Source: Marchantia polymorpha subsp. ruderalis (lineage: Eukaryota > Streptophyta > Marchantiopsida > Marchantiales > Marchantiaceae). From it: a stretch of 64,000 nt of DNA. The stretch spans positions 2,058,501-2,122,500 of the forward strand of contig AP031351.1 in NCBI GenBank assembly GCA_037833965.1. Reading direction: 5' to 3'. Under the pieces are notes generated by a model. That model worked only from the letters and a program-made list of their open reading frames with translations, was not told where the DNA came from and did no database searches. Positions within the stretch are counted from its first letter, which is position 1. Every line of letters starts with the position of its first letter. A program made the translations under genes and the position numbers. Below are positions 51,874 through 63,398 of this stretch, in pieces.

Positions 51874-54800
51874 ATGGCATCGCACCCTCATCATCTGCAA
51901 CATCCGTCGTCGTCGCCTGGCATGCCTCACCCTCAGGCCGTGATGCAACCCCCCATGCACTATCCGCAGGGGCAGCCACAGGTGCGTCGTCTTTCTTCTC
52001 CTACACTGCAGTGATAGTCTTTTTTCTGGATCACTTAGACGAGATGTTTCATTCTACTCTATGTTCTCTTCATTCTCTGATTGAGTGTTTTTTCATGGAT
52101 GTGTTTATCTCTTGGATTTCTTTCATTTGTCGATGCCTTGGATTTCTTTCATTTGTCGATGCCTGTTGAAGCTCTGGTATGGTTGCGTTTGAATTCAAAA
52201 CGTGCGAAATTCCACACGTTTTCAGACGTTCAGAAACGTCTCAAATACATTTTTTCCGTTATTTATCACGGTCACCGTAGCGGTGGTGTCCGTGCACGGG
52301 CGGACCAGGCTCGTAGAATCTAGAAATGCATCTCATTTGAGTCATTTTGCAAATGCATTCTTGTGGTCGAGTGATGGATGGCGCAGCAGGTTGCAAGAAA
52401 GGATCTCACTTGGATCACTTCGTCAAGCTTCCGGCTGATCCCAAGTTTAAGGTTGCTAGGGCCAAGTTTAAGGTTGCTAGGGCGGAATGCAAGCATTGCA
52501 AATTGTCCATCTCTATGTTTTCGTCGAATATGAAAACTCATCTCGCCAATTGTTACCACTACACGCGCTTCGTTGGTGCTAGTACCGTTGGTGCTAGTAC
52601 TATGAGACGACTTGCTCTACTCGCCGCATCGCAGATGGTATCTACGAGCACCAACAGTTTTATAGCTTCATCATCGATGGATTTTTCAATCTCAAGAGCA
52701 ATCTGAGCGCGTAATTGGATGATATTATATATTTCCATATATAAAAAAATGCACCACTACCGTCCACCATATTACACATGACCACAAAACGGATAAAAGA
52801 AGATTTGGATGTGTCTGTATTTCTTCTAATAAAAAACGGACGCAGCAATAAGCTCTGGTTCAAGAGCTTTCCTTATAACTCGACTGTTTTGCAAACGACT
52901 TTTTCATTGTTGATTCCAACACCCTCTATTCCTTTGTATTTGCCTTCATTTGCCCAGTCCTGATGTGATCCGTCACTCTCGCTTCGCTACTCATCCATCT
53001 GTCAATAACGTTGTTAGAACTAGTTCAATTAAGTACAAATATTAGCAAGTGACGACTTTAGAATGTAATGTTTGGATGATTCTCATTGTGTATAGCAATC
53101 TTCAGGCCGGACCACACCTGTTTTCTCTCCTGTTTAGTTGTGTATTCCTCGTTTGACCTACTTCCACCCGTGCTGGGTTCAACCTAACGTCTGTTGCCCT
53201 TTGAGCTCATGATACCAGCATCAGTTGATAAATTGCGACAAAATTACATGGATGTGATCTGTCCATTATTGTTGGGGTGGTTGAGGTTGTGTTTGTCTTG
53301 AGAAGGAGTTGAGCATTAATTGGTGGGGGGTTGTTTGCGAGATGGGATGAAAGATTTTGATGGATGGTGGATATGGGATGGTTTCTTCACAGCTTCAAGG
53401 GCAGATGCAACCTCAACTGCATTACCAACAGATTCAGAAACAGCAGCTGCAGCTTTTCTGGCAGCAACAAATCCAGGAAATGGAACAAATCAATGGTATG
53501 AGTTCAATGCGCCATACATTATTTTTGTGTGTTAGTTGTTTGATTGTATGCCTATTTCTATATTTAAGGTGGAAGGTTAACTTTTCTGTGTATGTAGCAT
53601 AAAATTGATCCGTTGAATGCACTGCCCGACCAGTTATTTATGCAATAACTTCATTATTATTGATGCATTTCTTATTCGATCTACATGCTATTCTGACCTC
53701 CATTTGGTGTTTTCTTTTAAGCCCGATCATCAAAATTTGTGTACAGTTTCTTGCGTTGATTACTACTAACCTCAGGACATACCCGCTTACCGTTTTGCAT
53801 CGTTTTTCTAGAAAATCTATCGTATTCTTTTACTTCCGCCCGTGCCGGATGCATTATTAGCACCTGTCCAAATTATGTACATGTTGCGTCGTCCTCTCAC
53901 TTTATGTATATCCGAAGGCCTTTTTCTTTCAAATATCTGTCCCAGTCAAAGGTCATCACTGACGTTGCCTTCTCCACCGTACACTTTAGCATCCTACAGC
54001 AGTACAGGCACTAACAAGAAACTTGATGTTGTGTTGGTTTCAAGGATGTTGGAAAGTTTATCAATATTTTTAAATTATACATGTGATCTTCGATTTCTTA
54101 CTTCGTTTTTTCTTATTACAACAGAGTTCAAAAATCATCAATTGCCGCTGGCTCGAATTAAGAAAATTATGAAGTCTGATGAAGACGTCAAGGTGAATAA
54201 TCAGTAACGTTGTCTCATGCACCTCAAAAGTAGCATAGTCTTTCATACTTTCTGCAAGAGTTGTATAATGTCTACAGGAATGTTTGCATAATGAGGACAA
54301 TTGTAGAGATTTTTAAGATTGTGACTTGTTTGTGAGAAAGCACGGATATGGAGTTCAACAAGATCGCATTTGCAGTCAAAAAAATTAGGTCTAACAGTTT
54401 GTTCATCCTAATTAGCTTGTCAGGATGGTTAGATGAGATTTCGATGGTTTCATGGCTCTTAGCCTCTGGCTTCCCCTTCGTTTCTTTCTTGTATGGCTTG
54501 ATGGGGTCTTCGCATACTTTTTTGTCACTTACTTGGCTCACTTGGCTCTTCTTAATAAATCGTTATAGGATCCCATTACTACGTCTCAAATGATTGATCC
54601 TAGTGTGATCTTTTTAACAGATGATTGCAGCAGAAGCACCTGTGCTTTTCGCAAAAGCTTGCGAGATGTTCATCCTAGAGCTTACCTTGCGTTCATGGAT
54701 TCACACCGAAGAGAACAAACGACGAACCTTACAGAGAAATGACATAGCTGGTGCTATCACCAGAGGGGATATCTTTGACTTCCTCGTCGATATTGTTCCA

Positions 54801-55503
54801 CGAGATGAACTGAAGGTGAAGAAAATTGGCGATCCTGAAAGGGACTTTAGAAAATTTTGTCTTTAATGGAGATCTTGGAACGTCTTTTTTATGTTGTTTA
54901 GTGTCGCTAACTTGTTCTCTCTTGAACTCGTAGGAAGAGGATGTTCCTTGGTCAGGAGTTGGTGTGGCAGGAGACCCATCAGTGTCTTACGGGGGACTTT
55001 ACTATCCACCTACTTTACAGCAACCTCTCCATCATACAATGGCCTCTCCGGTGAGTTTCGAATTATATGTGAAGAAACTGTCTTTGTCATTATACGTAGT
55101 TTAGGGACGCTCCGGTGTGTGATGACGCCAGCAATTTCTGTGCTCGTATACATGTAGGTTATGTCCAGATGTATGCATACAAAAATTATCCATGAGGTTT
55201 TATCTGAATGGAATGCATGAACCTTGACATCCTCGTCCGCATATAGTAGAAAATTCTGTTGGATACACTTTATACGAATTACTGAGATTGTTGTAAATTG
55301 CTGGTCGTTTGAAGGATATGATGGTGGTTCAGCCGTCTATGCCTCCCAATCCGCAAATGATGTACCAACCACCGCAGGTACTGCCTAGTTTGTCTATGGA
55401 AAGCATAGTAAGTTTAGCAGTTTTACACAACTTGTTACTTGTTTTCTGTATCAAACGGCAATACACGGATATTGGCCTTATCAACACGTCAAGATTCACG
55501 TAA
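51874..55503 (+). CDS. NF-YC: NF-YC, CCAAT-binding histone-fold subunit (3' end uncertain)
   Basis: NF-YC pairs with NF-YB through an H2A-like histone fold; the dimer enters the nucleus and, with NF-YA or CO/bZIP partners, binds CCAAT-type promoters. Exons: 51874-51981, 53393-53495, 54125-54192, 54621-54815, 54934-55050, and from 55315. Phases match at every junction. The N terminus is His/Pro/Gln-rich ([15 protein letters not shown]), then a Gln-rich helix ending [13 protein letters not shown]. The histone fold lies at about residues 72-150: [72 protein letters not shown]. The tail is Pro/Met/Gln-rich. Exon 6 either reads through to a stop at 55501-55503 (259 residues) or splices at a donor after 55377 to exons I cannot find. 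The read-through tail is hydrophobic and not NF-YC-like, and its last part lies in inverted repeat arm B. Confidence 0.93.
52112..52163 (+). repeat. Perfect 26-bp direct tandem duplication in NF-YC intron 1
   Basis: Positions 52112-52137 and 52138-52163 are identical over 26 bases. It lies in intron 1, just upstream of the BED zinc-finger fragment. Confidence 0.95.
52347..52706 (+). pseudogene. BED zinc-finger fragment of an hAT-type transposase in NF-YC intron 1
   Basis: A 119-codon open frame encodes a BED-type finger: a [12 protein letters not shown] lead-in, then C-x2-C in [12 protein letters not shown], then H-x3-C in MKTHLANC followed by YHYT. This order is the usual N terminus of hAT transposases, where the domain binds DNA. 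The catalytic and dimerisation parts are absent, so it is a fragment, domesticated piece or relic. Two in-frame tandem duplications are visible: 21 bp at 52443-52484 (KFKVARA twice) and 15 bp at 52572-52601 (VGAST twice). It is in the same orientation as NF-YC; no splice sites joining it to the NF-YC exons were established. Confidence 0.75.
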
Positions 55504-57445
55504 ACATAGGCAGAATGCCTGTAGGGGGTTGAAGTCCTGTTAATGTTCGAAGTCATAAACAACGTTTACTTCTTTGGCAGGTGTTTTGCTAGACTATCGT
55601 TTTTCTTTTTCTTCAAACGTCGTTTTCATGGACTACGTATATGAGCTGATTTTCCGTTGTGGTATGCAGTAATTGGAGGTAGCTTACGAACCGATTTCCA
55701 GGTCCAAATGAATAATATTAGCTACGTTTTTTGGAATCTACATGCCCTGGTAGTCCAGGGCAAGAACATGGAGTGCATGCTTGGCGGCCCGGTCAGGGTA
55801 TCTCTAGATACTTTAGATAGAGAAAAGGAATAGGTTTTTTTCTCTATCAAATCTTTACCATTATGAATACAAATCTTATCACCACAGGAACCAATTTTTG
55901 GGTGAAAGATTTTTTTTTGCTTAGTTGTTCAAAGATACCCAAGGAAATGAAACCTATAAAAGTTTCCTTCAGATAGAATTTGGCCAACTTCGAGCCTGCA
56001 TAGCATGCAGGCATATATGCAAGAAAAAATGAGGTTTAGTGTTTTGAGGTTTAGTTGATTTCGAAGCAATGTAGAAAGGCAGGAAACGACAGTTTTTTCG
56101 TGTGCATCACCGCTGGCATGGTGGTGATGCAGTAGTCATTGCACGTCAGGAATTGTTTCTGTCAACGTTTCATCTACTTCTGAAGGTCATGAACCTCAAC
56201 AGGAAAGCTTCCCCAAGCAAGGGATGTGAAGCGCAACAATTGTGTATATATCTTTTTAAAGACAGTTAGTTCGTAGACATCCAAGTGTAGCTGGGTCAAA
56301 TCTTGGCATGGCATGTTTGCATCTACTTTTTTCTGTCGTTTCTGTTCTAGAAGTAACAAGTGTGAAGGTGAGATATGTGTTTCCAAACCTCAAGGTCCCT
56401 TCGTTGGTCCAAAGTTCTTGCTTACATATTTTGCATGCGTGTGTGAGTATTCTGCTGTTCTAAGTAGCGTACATGGGTCTGTTGGAATTCACTTGAAAGG
56501 CACAACTCTTATGTTCTCCTCAATATCTGGTGGCTCCGATGATTGGTACTATTCCAGTAAAGAAATGAGACAGTCGGGTGAATCTAAACAGGTTTCACAA
56601 CAAAATGCAGAAGTGATTTGCTACTAGTTTGTTGTCTATTTGACATGTTCCTTCACTTTCACAATGGGCGAGATTATATTGTGTCGAGTATGTACATGGC
56701 TGAAAGCATCAATGGTGCAGCACTGGCTTGACATTCTATTTCGCTTAGTTTGCTTGTTACAGAAGTACGAGTCTCTCCTGTGTTCCTGTTCCAGTACTCT
56801 GGCTCAACTTAAACTCGGCAGAGTACGTAATGAATTGTGTCTGAGCTGAAATTGTAACACGCAGGGAGAGGTATTGGGTGATCAGTTGGAAGATGCCTCT
56901 CGGTACACCAGAAGCTACGCGAGTAAAGTTATTTTTCTGCTTGTTTCTGATTTGAAGATATGGGGTAATCCCCGGGAATGTTTCGAGTCCTGATGGATAT
57001 TATAGTTTGGAAATAGTTTTCAACGAGCAATTGACGTGTCTCGGTTCACCTCACTAACTGCGTCATTGCCCCAAGCGCAAAGATAGTGGGGAAGTGCAGG
57101 AAGTGCGATATATGAAAGCTCTCAATAGTGCCTATTCTCAATGCAGCAGCAGGACACATTACACCTGATCAAGTACCATGTGTCACTGTCCAGAATGATG
57201 TGATGCTTCTTCTTTTGACTGGATATTATTTATTCATTTTAGACGTAAGCGATTAGTAATATGTGCATAAACATCACAACATGACTGCTGAATGCCACAT
57301 AGTAAGGGCGATTATGTCGGCACTATTATTTCATGATAATGCACGTTGTGACATGGAGAAAATAACGTGAAATTTGATTCAAAAAGTTAAATTTGAGTTG
57401 TACGTGGAACACAGTTGCTTTAGTTAGATATTCAGACGCACGTTT
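55440..57445 (+). repeat. Inverted repeat arm B (copy of 48040-50530)
   Basis: This block aligns with the reverse complement of arm A across about 2 kb, diverging gradually beyond about 57450. It begins within or just after the last recognised NF-YC exon and fills the region where NF-YC 3' sequence would be expected. Frames such as 56313-56627 show no family I recognise. The word GCATAGCATGCAGGC near 56000 and a GGGCAAGAACATGGAGTGCA word near 55760 help to locate the match. Confidence 0.85.
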
Positions 57446-58479
57446 ATTATTAAATATTTCGGTGATTACGGTGAATCCTTGTTGAAACTAGCCGTCACCA
57501 GTCTCTTTACGTTGACTCGGCATATGCCACAAAACAATTCTCAATGTGAAACACAGTTACTTGTATAAGGTAGCAAGGCTCATTTTACATCCAAAATACA
57601 ATACGCGTACATCATTACATAATAGCAAGTAACACAATACAAAATTTGATTTTTTCTGTAATAAATAGAATAGAATAGAATTAGATTAAAAGGTAGAATG
57701 AAAAATAATTATTTTTTTCCAAGGATTTTTTTTGGTCAAGTGTGCGAAAGATTTACTGGTCCAATATTGGAAAACAACATGATATTTTTTGGAAATTTAA
57801 TGAGAATGGTCAGAGAAAAATTTGTCTCTTATTTTTAGAGCAAAGCAATGTACATGCAACGTACTTGGGATGATTGTTGTTAAACAGTATATTAGACAAG
57901 AGGAGTAGTCATAAGGAAGCTCTACAGATCTAAGCATTTCAGGTGGAGATATTTCAAATGTTTTGAAAGATATTTGAAGCTATGAACAAGGACTTAAGCT
58001 TTTGAGGGAGACTGTGTGAAAGGCGTACTATATCAAACTGGATAATTGTAAATGTTTCTTTTATACCTTATGGCTAATTTCAGACCACATGTGATCTACT
58101 ATGGTAGAGATAGCACGAGTTAGTGTAATTCACGAATATCACTCATATTAAAAGATAACAATTCATATGCTTATTCAAAAGATAGATATACGAGGATTTG
58201 TCGAAACATCTTGAATCGAAGCTTTGTGATGCCATTTGGACTAGCGCATATTTCGTTTTCTGGTTCATAACATCACCGATACATTACCCGTTCCAAATTT
58301 ATCATGAAATATCTGTATTGCTTAGAAAATGCCGACCTTTGGGTCTCCACTCGGTCGCTCTAGCGAATCTGTCCACATCCCAAATCAGAGTCGCCATTCG
58401 AAGCTTAGGGCTACAGGACACGAGAGAACAGGTGAGAGCGAGGCGAGGTGGGGATGGTGGGCGTGGTTGGCATGGACGT
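57446..58479. other. Intergenic, no gene recognised
   Basis: AT-rich sequence between repeat arm B and the IDH upstream region. No NF-YC 3' exon or other conserved coding segment is seen. A frame at 58198-58515 lacks recognisable motifs. Confidence 0.5.
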
Positions 58480-59545
58480 AGTGCAGCGAAACTTAAGCTG
58501 CTGCGTCGAAGTTAACCTCGGAATCGCGTTCCGCACCTACCACGACAAGACAAGATGGGCACCGTAGTCCTCCTACAGAGCACCAGAACGGAAGGAACGA
58601 GCGAACGACAAGTCAGGACAGAGTACGACGACGACGACGATGAGAACGGTTTCGACCCCGAGGGTCCCTGTTTCGAGCCTGTCCGTCCGTCCGTCCGTCC
58701 GTCCGCCGGTCCGTTGGTCTGTTCGGGCACTCGAACGGGGCGTGAGCGTGGCAGGGGCAGGGGCAGGGCGAGTTTGTCTCTCTGCAGTTTTAGAAGCCAT
58801 GTCGTAAAGAGCGGAGCCCCCCGAAGGAGGAGGGGAGGGGAGGGGAGGGGGTGGTCAGCGAGCCAGCCCCCGGCGACCGAGGCCCCGCGTCTGAGGGAGG
58901 GGGGAGGGAGAGAAGAAGAGAAGGCGAGGGTCGTTCGTTCCGTTCGTCCTCTGGCAGGCCGTGGGGAATTTTGCATACTTGTCTGCCTCGGCTCGCCATT
59001 CTGCATCGTGTGTGTGTGGGACTGAGGAGGAGCCATGTACACACCGCAACCTAAATTTTGGTTCTAGAGCTCGTGGCGTGGATCTGGCTCTCTGGCTCTC
59101 GCTTTCACTGACTGACTTCCCGAGGAGTGGATGGTCCCCTCGCTCTGACATACCTGAGGTCCAGTGCTGTCGTCTCGTCGCGTCCACTGTCGTGAATTTG
59201 TGGGTGCTCGTTTACGTGCCGTCCGCACTCGGGACGCCTCTGGGATGCTGGTTTTGGCTTAGTGGAATCCACGCGCAGGTGCAGACGATCGGCGAATGGG
59301 TTGTTAATCGGGATCGCCCGCTCGCTGCTGATCGATCTGGGGTGTTTTTGGCGGGGAGAGTGTGTGAATTTCCCGAGTTGCCCATGTGGTCGGGTTCGAG
59401 GTGGATAAGAAGCAGGACGAGGGAGGGGGTCATGAGCAGCAATTGCACAATTTGAGAGCAGAGGATCGGTCGGACGGAGGGAGAGAGAGAGGGAGGGAGG
59501 GAGAAGAGGTGCTTGTGGGCAGCAGGCAGAGAGGTTGTAGATACC
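58480..59545 (+). promoter_or_regulatory. IDH 5' leader and promoter region, purine-rich
   Basis: GC-rich sequence with GA-rich sense-strand tracts, notably GAGGGGAGGGG repeats near 58825-58850 and a (GAGGGA)-type run near 59475-59505, 40-70 bases before the AUG. A GTCC-GTCC microsatellite lies near 58680-58705. Antisense and alternative-frame ORFs here (for example 58512-59042 minus) are composition artefacts. Confidence 0.55.
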
Positions 59546-62500
59546 ATGGCTAAGCTCAGGGCTTCTTCTCTTCCTCGTCAGTGGTCACAGCTCAGATCTG
59601 CGTACCAGGTCTTGGGCGGACAATCGAGTCATCCACAGATCGCTTCGCCCGATTTGCATTGCTTGGATGGGCAACGGAAGCGCTCCATCACGTACATGCC
59701 CAGGCCTGGGGATGGAACGCCGAGGGCTGTGACACTTTTGCCCGGCGATGGCATAGGACCCTTAGTTACCGGAGCAGTGGTCCAAGTCATGAAGGCCATG
59801 CACGCCCCTGTGTATTTCGAGACCTACGAAGTATCGGGTAAAATGGACAAGGTGCCGCAAGAGGTTATCGATTCTATCAGGAAAAACAAAGTTTGTCTGA
59901 AAGGAGGTCTCGCCACTCCCGTAGGAGGTGGAGTGAGTTCGCTCAACGTCCAGTTGAGGAAGGAATTAGATTTGTTTGCTTCTTTGGTGCACTGCTTCAA
60001 TCTGCCCGGTCTCAAGACACGCCATGACAACGTCAACATTGTGGTAATTCGAGAGAACACGGAGGGAGAATATTCTGGATTGGAGCACGAGGTGGTCCCC
60101 GGCGTCGTTGAGAGCCTTAAGGTACGTCGGAAGCGTCACATAGCCCGCAAGTGCTGATAGAAGAGGGAGTACTAGAGTAGAAATTCTCAATTCTGACTTG
60201 AGCCCTTTGTAAGCAGAAACTGCTGGCAAGCTCGTCTGAGACGTATTAACTGTTGAGGAAGGAATTACACGAGTTAAAGGCTGGTTTGCTCGCATTTTGT
60301 ATGCTCATCCAGACGTATTTTTAGGAGAAAAGTTTCAGCGTTAAGCTCTCTCTTTTCTTTCTACACCATCTCCAAGAAGGCTGTCACTTAGAAATGCAAC
60401 AGATTCAGGTCCAGCGTTCGCCACTTCGAGAAGCGGTTTTTTTATGTTCTTACCCTGGCCTAGATCCGACAGATTTGCAGACTTGCTTGATCTTTGAGTC
60501 TTGTCTAGTATGAGAAAGAAAAGACGTGATTTCCAGGATTTTATGAAGTATGGGCGGAACTTAGAAAGTTGATTTATTGAAGTCTGTAAGATACCGTTGA
60601 TCAAGTAGCTTCTCGTTGTTTCTGCTTGAATGTTGTTCTCATTAAGTAGTGTGATACACTATAAGCGTCTCTCTTCTCAACTAACTTAATGAGCACTAAT
60701 AGGTGATCACAAAGTTTTGTTCGGAGCGCATTGCAAAGTACGCATTTGAGTATGCTTACCTGAATGGGAGAAAGACAGTTACGGCAGTCCACAAGGCCAA
60801 CATCATGAAGCTTGCAGATGGACTATTTCTGGAATCATGCCGAGAAATTGCAAAGAATTATCCCAGTGTCAAGTATAATGAAGTTATCGTCGACAACTGC
60901 TGCATGCAACTGGTTTCCAAGCCTCAACAATTTGATGTCATGGTATGTAATGAAGAAATTCATACATCTTGTAGTGTTCGTTTGTGCATGTTGTGCCTAT
61001 CCTCTTCCATTGCCTAATTTGTGTTTCGAGCAATTTCTTTTATATACATTGTTATTAGGAAGTAGATTTGAAAGGTTTGGGAATATGGTGCTGAATCTGT
61101 TGTGTGATACACCAAATTTTCGTTGTTCAGGTTACGCCGAACCTGTATGGAACTCTAGTGGCAAATACCGCAGCTGGTATTGCAGGCGGTACTGGAGTCA
61201 TGCCTGGAGGTATGTTTATTCCAAAGAATTGTGGCTGTATGCGAGGGTCATGTCGATTGATATTCCTGTTTGGAAAGTTTCGAGTGATCATGCTTATGAT
61301 AACAACGAGCACATAGCATGTTCAAAATTAAGATCGAGAGAGCGTACCTGTCGGAATATCATCTCAAACAGTTTCCTGCTTCGTATTTGGGAGAGATCGG
61401 AGAAGCAGGGGTTGATAATTCTATGGTCATTCCGATGTAGAGTGATTTTGAGAATGCACGATGTGTACCTTTGGGAGGTCCTGGAGGTAAGGGTAAGGGT
61501 TCAGTGAAATGAAAGATTTTGAGTGATGAGTATAAGAGCGGCCCTAGGCTTTTGGTAACATCTGAATCAGGCAATTTAACCTGTCTAGAGATCTCAAGTC
61601 CTGCATTTACAGGCTTCGAGCTGTGAGACTTCATTCGCTTTTACCGGTGGCAGCTTGTTTAGACAGCAGATTAGTTGTCTTTTATGGCATAATCGCATAT
61701 TCAGCTTATCTGAATGGAATCTAGTCACTACAACACGGATGTTCTGTAGGACTGTACTTCTGACCTCTTTGTATTCATGCATCGGTCGTCTTTTACTCCT
61801 TGCGATGTAGTATATGTCGTCGGAACTTTTGAGACTTGACACCTAGATCCGCTTTCCGTCTGTCCCTTGCATGCTAAACCCCTTACAATCACTGTTTTAT
61901 CTGTCGGATTGCAGTTTCAAGAGTAGAGAATTTCTTCTTACCAGAAATAGTCGTTTGATTGCAGTCCATATCACCCTCAAACTTCGGTCACACTCTGTAG
62001 GTCATCGTTATGTACTTTATGGTTACTACTACTGACTGGGTTTCTACACACCAAAGAGCTACCTTTTTACTTATTGGTAGAAAAATTGCTTCTCCGAGAG
62101 TTCCTCGTATTTTAATCGACGGTAGTATCGCACAGCAATTTACGTAAACCTCGAACCTGAGCTGGTCGAGAATAGAATTTGAGCTTACAACTCACTGATC
62201 ATGACGCGTTCGGGAACTCGAGAGAGGTTCCTTTTATAGATGTTTGGATTCACTCGACCTATTAATTCTTGGTTCGGAAGGGAAAAGTGGGCTATCAGAC
62301 TAACAGTGCGGGGAGGAAGCGAATTAAAAAATGTGATCCTAACCTTTACTATCTTACCTTAACCCTTAAGCCGTGGGTCTTCAAGCTCCATCTTCAGGGG
62401 TTTCATGTTTAGGCACAAAGTTGAAACCCAAGTACCGGATGGGTTCCATTCCTTTGAAACAACAGAAGAGTCGTAGGTGAACAACTTTGCTACTTGAATT

Positions 62501-63398
62501 GTGCGATATCGGAGACAAACTTTACGTCCAAATTTTGCGTTCATGCAGCTTCTATGATAGAAAGAGAGGGCCCGTATACCATGAACTCTTTTACCTTGAT
62601 CGTACTTTAAACCTACTCGTGCTTTTTAAGCCTTGTTTCAAATGTCAACGCTGTTGCCTTCTTCACCGCATTATATTTCTGGGCTCGTCAAGAGGACAGT
62701 TCGACGCTCCTCTGCGGGAGAGACCCTTGTTTTCTCTTAAGTAGTCCTCCTTCTTCATCCCATCGTATTAATTCCATCTATCACTACTAGCTCTACTGAG
62801 ACTGTCTTTAGTATATGACAGGCAATTGCTAATGAGTAGACCGTCAAAATCTTTGCAACGTGCTCTTCTTTTAACTACTTGTTTTGATGGAAATGTTCGG
62901 GGAGGCTTAGATTTCATGTTGGGCGGGTTATTTCGTGTAGTTTGGTTTTCGTTTCTATTTGGTAAATGCAGCTGGTCGATGGTCTTCATGAGTTTAGAAT
63001 CACGTGTCATGAAACAAAATAAAATACAAAAATCCAAGAGTTTTACAGTATACATGTGGAAAGACATTTGTTAGTTACTTTGAGCGGCTGAATTCAGGCT
63101 TGAATGTTACTGCATGGCAGGAAATGTCGGAGCTGAGCACGCTATCTTCGAACAAGGAGCTTCAGCTGGAAACGTGGGAAACGAGAAGCTAGTGCTTCAG
63201 AAAACTGCAAATCCCACAGCAATTCTGCTGTCATCAGCCATGCTCTTGCGTCATCTCAAGTTCCCGGCATTCGCGGATAAGCTAGAGCAAGCAGTCATGG
63301 GCGTGATTGCCGAAGGAAAATACCGTACCAAGGATCTTGGAGGTCTAAGTACTACACAGGAAGTCGTGGATGCTGTACTTGAAAAGTTGGATGTTTAG
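59546..63398 (+). CDS. IDH: Mitochondrial NAD-dependent isocitrate dehydrogenase, regulatory-type subunit
   Basis: NAD-IDH converts isocitrate to 2-oxoglutarate in the TCA cycle of the mitochondrial matrix, as a hetero-oligomer of catalytic and regulatory subunits. Exons: 59546-60121, 60703-60942, 61131-61209, 63121-63398; phases agree and give 390 residues, slightly longer than typical plant subunits (about 370). An Arg/Ser/Leu-rich N terminus without acidic residues ([20 protein letters not shown]) is a likely transit peptide; the mature part starts near [11 protein letters not shown]. Family motifs are [112 protein letters not shown] and [11 protein letters not shown]. The TYMPRPGDG start and overall pattern fit the plant IDH1/2/3 regulatory group rather than catalytic IDH5/6 (from memory). 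The AUG is the first in frame at the transit peptide; an upstream in-frame AUG at 59513 is less likely. Confidence 0.96.

Noticed and set aside
58512-59042. 176-codon minus-strand frame upstream of IDH
   Set aside because: It is a shadow of the GC- and purine-rich leader; other frames are open as well.
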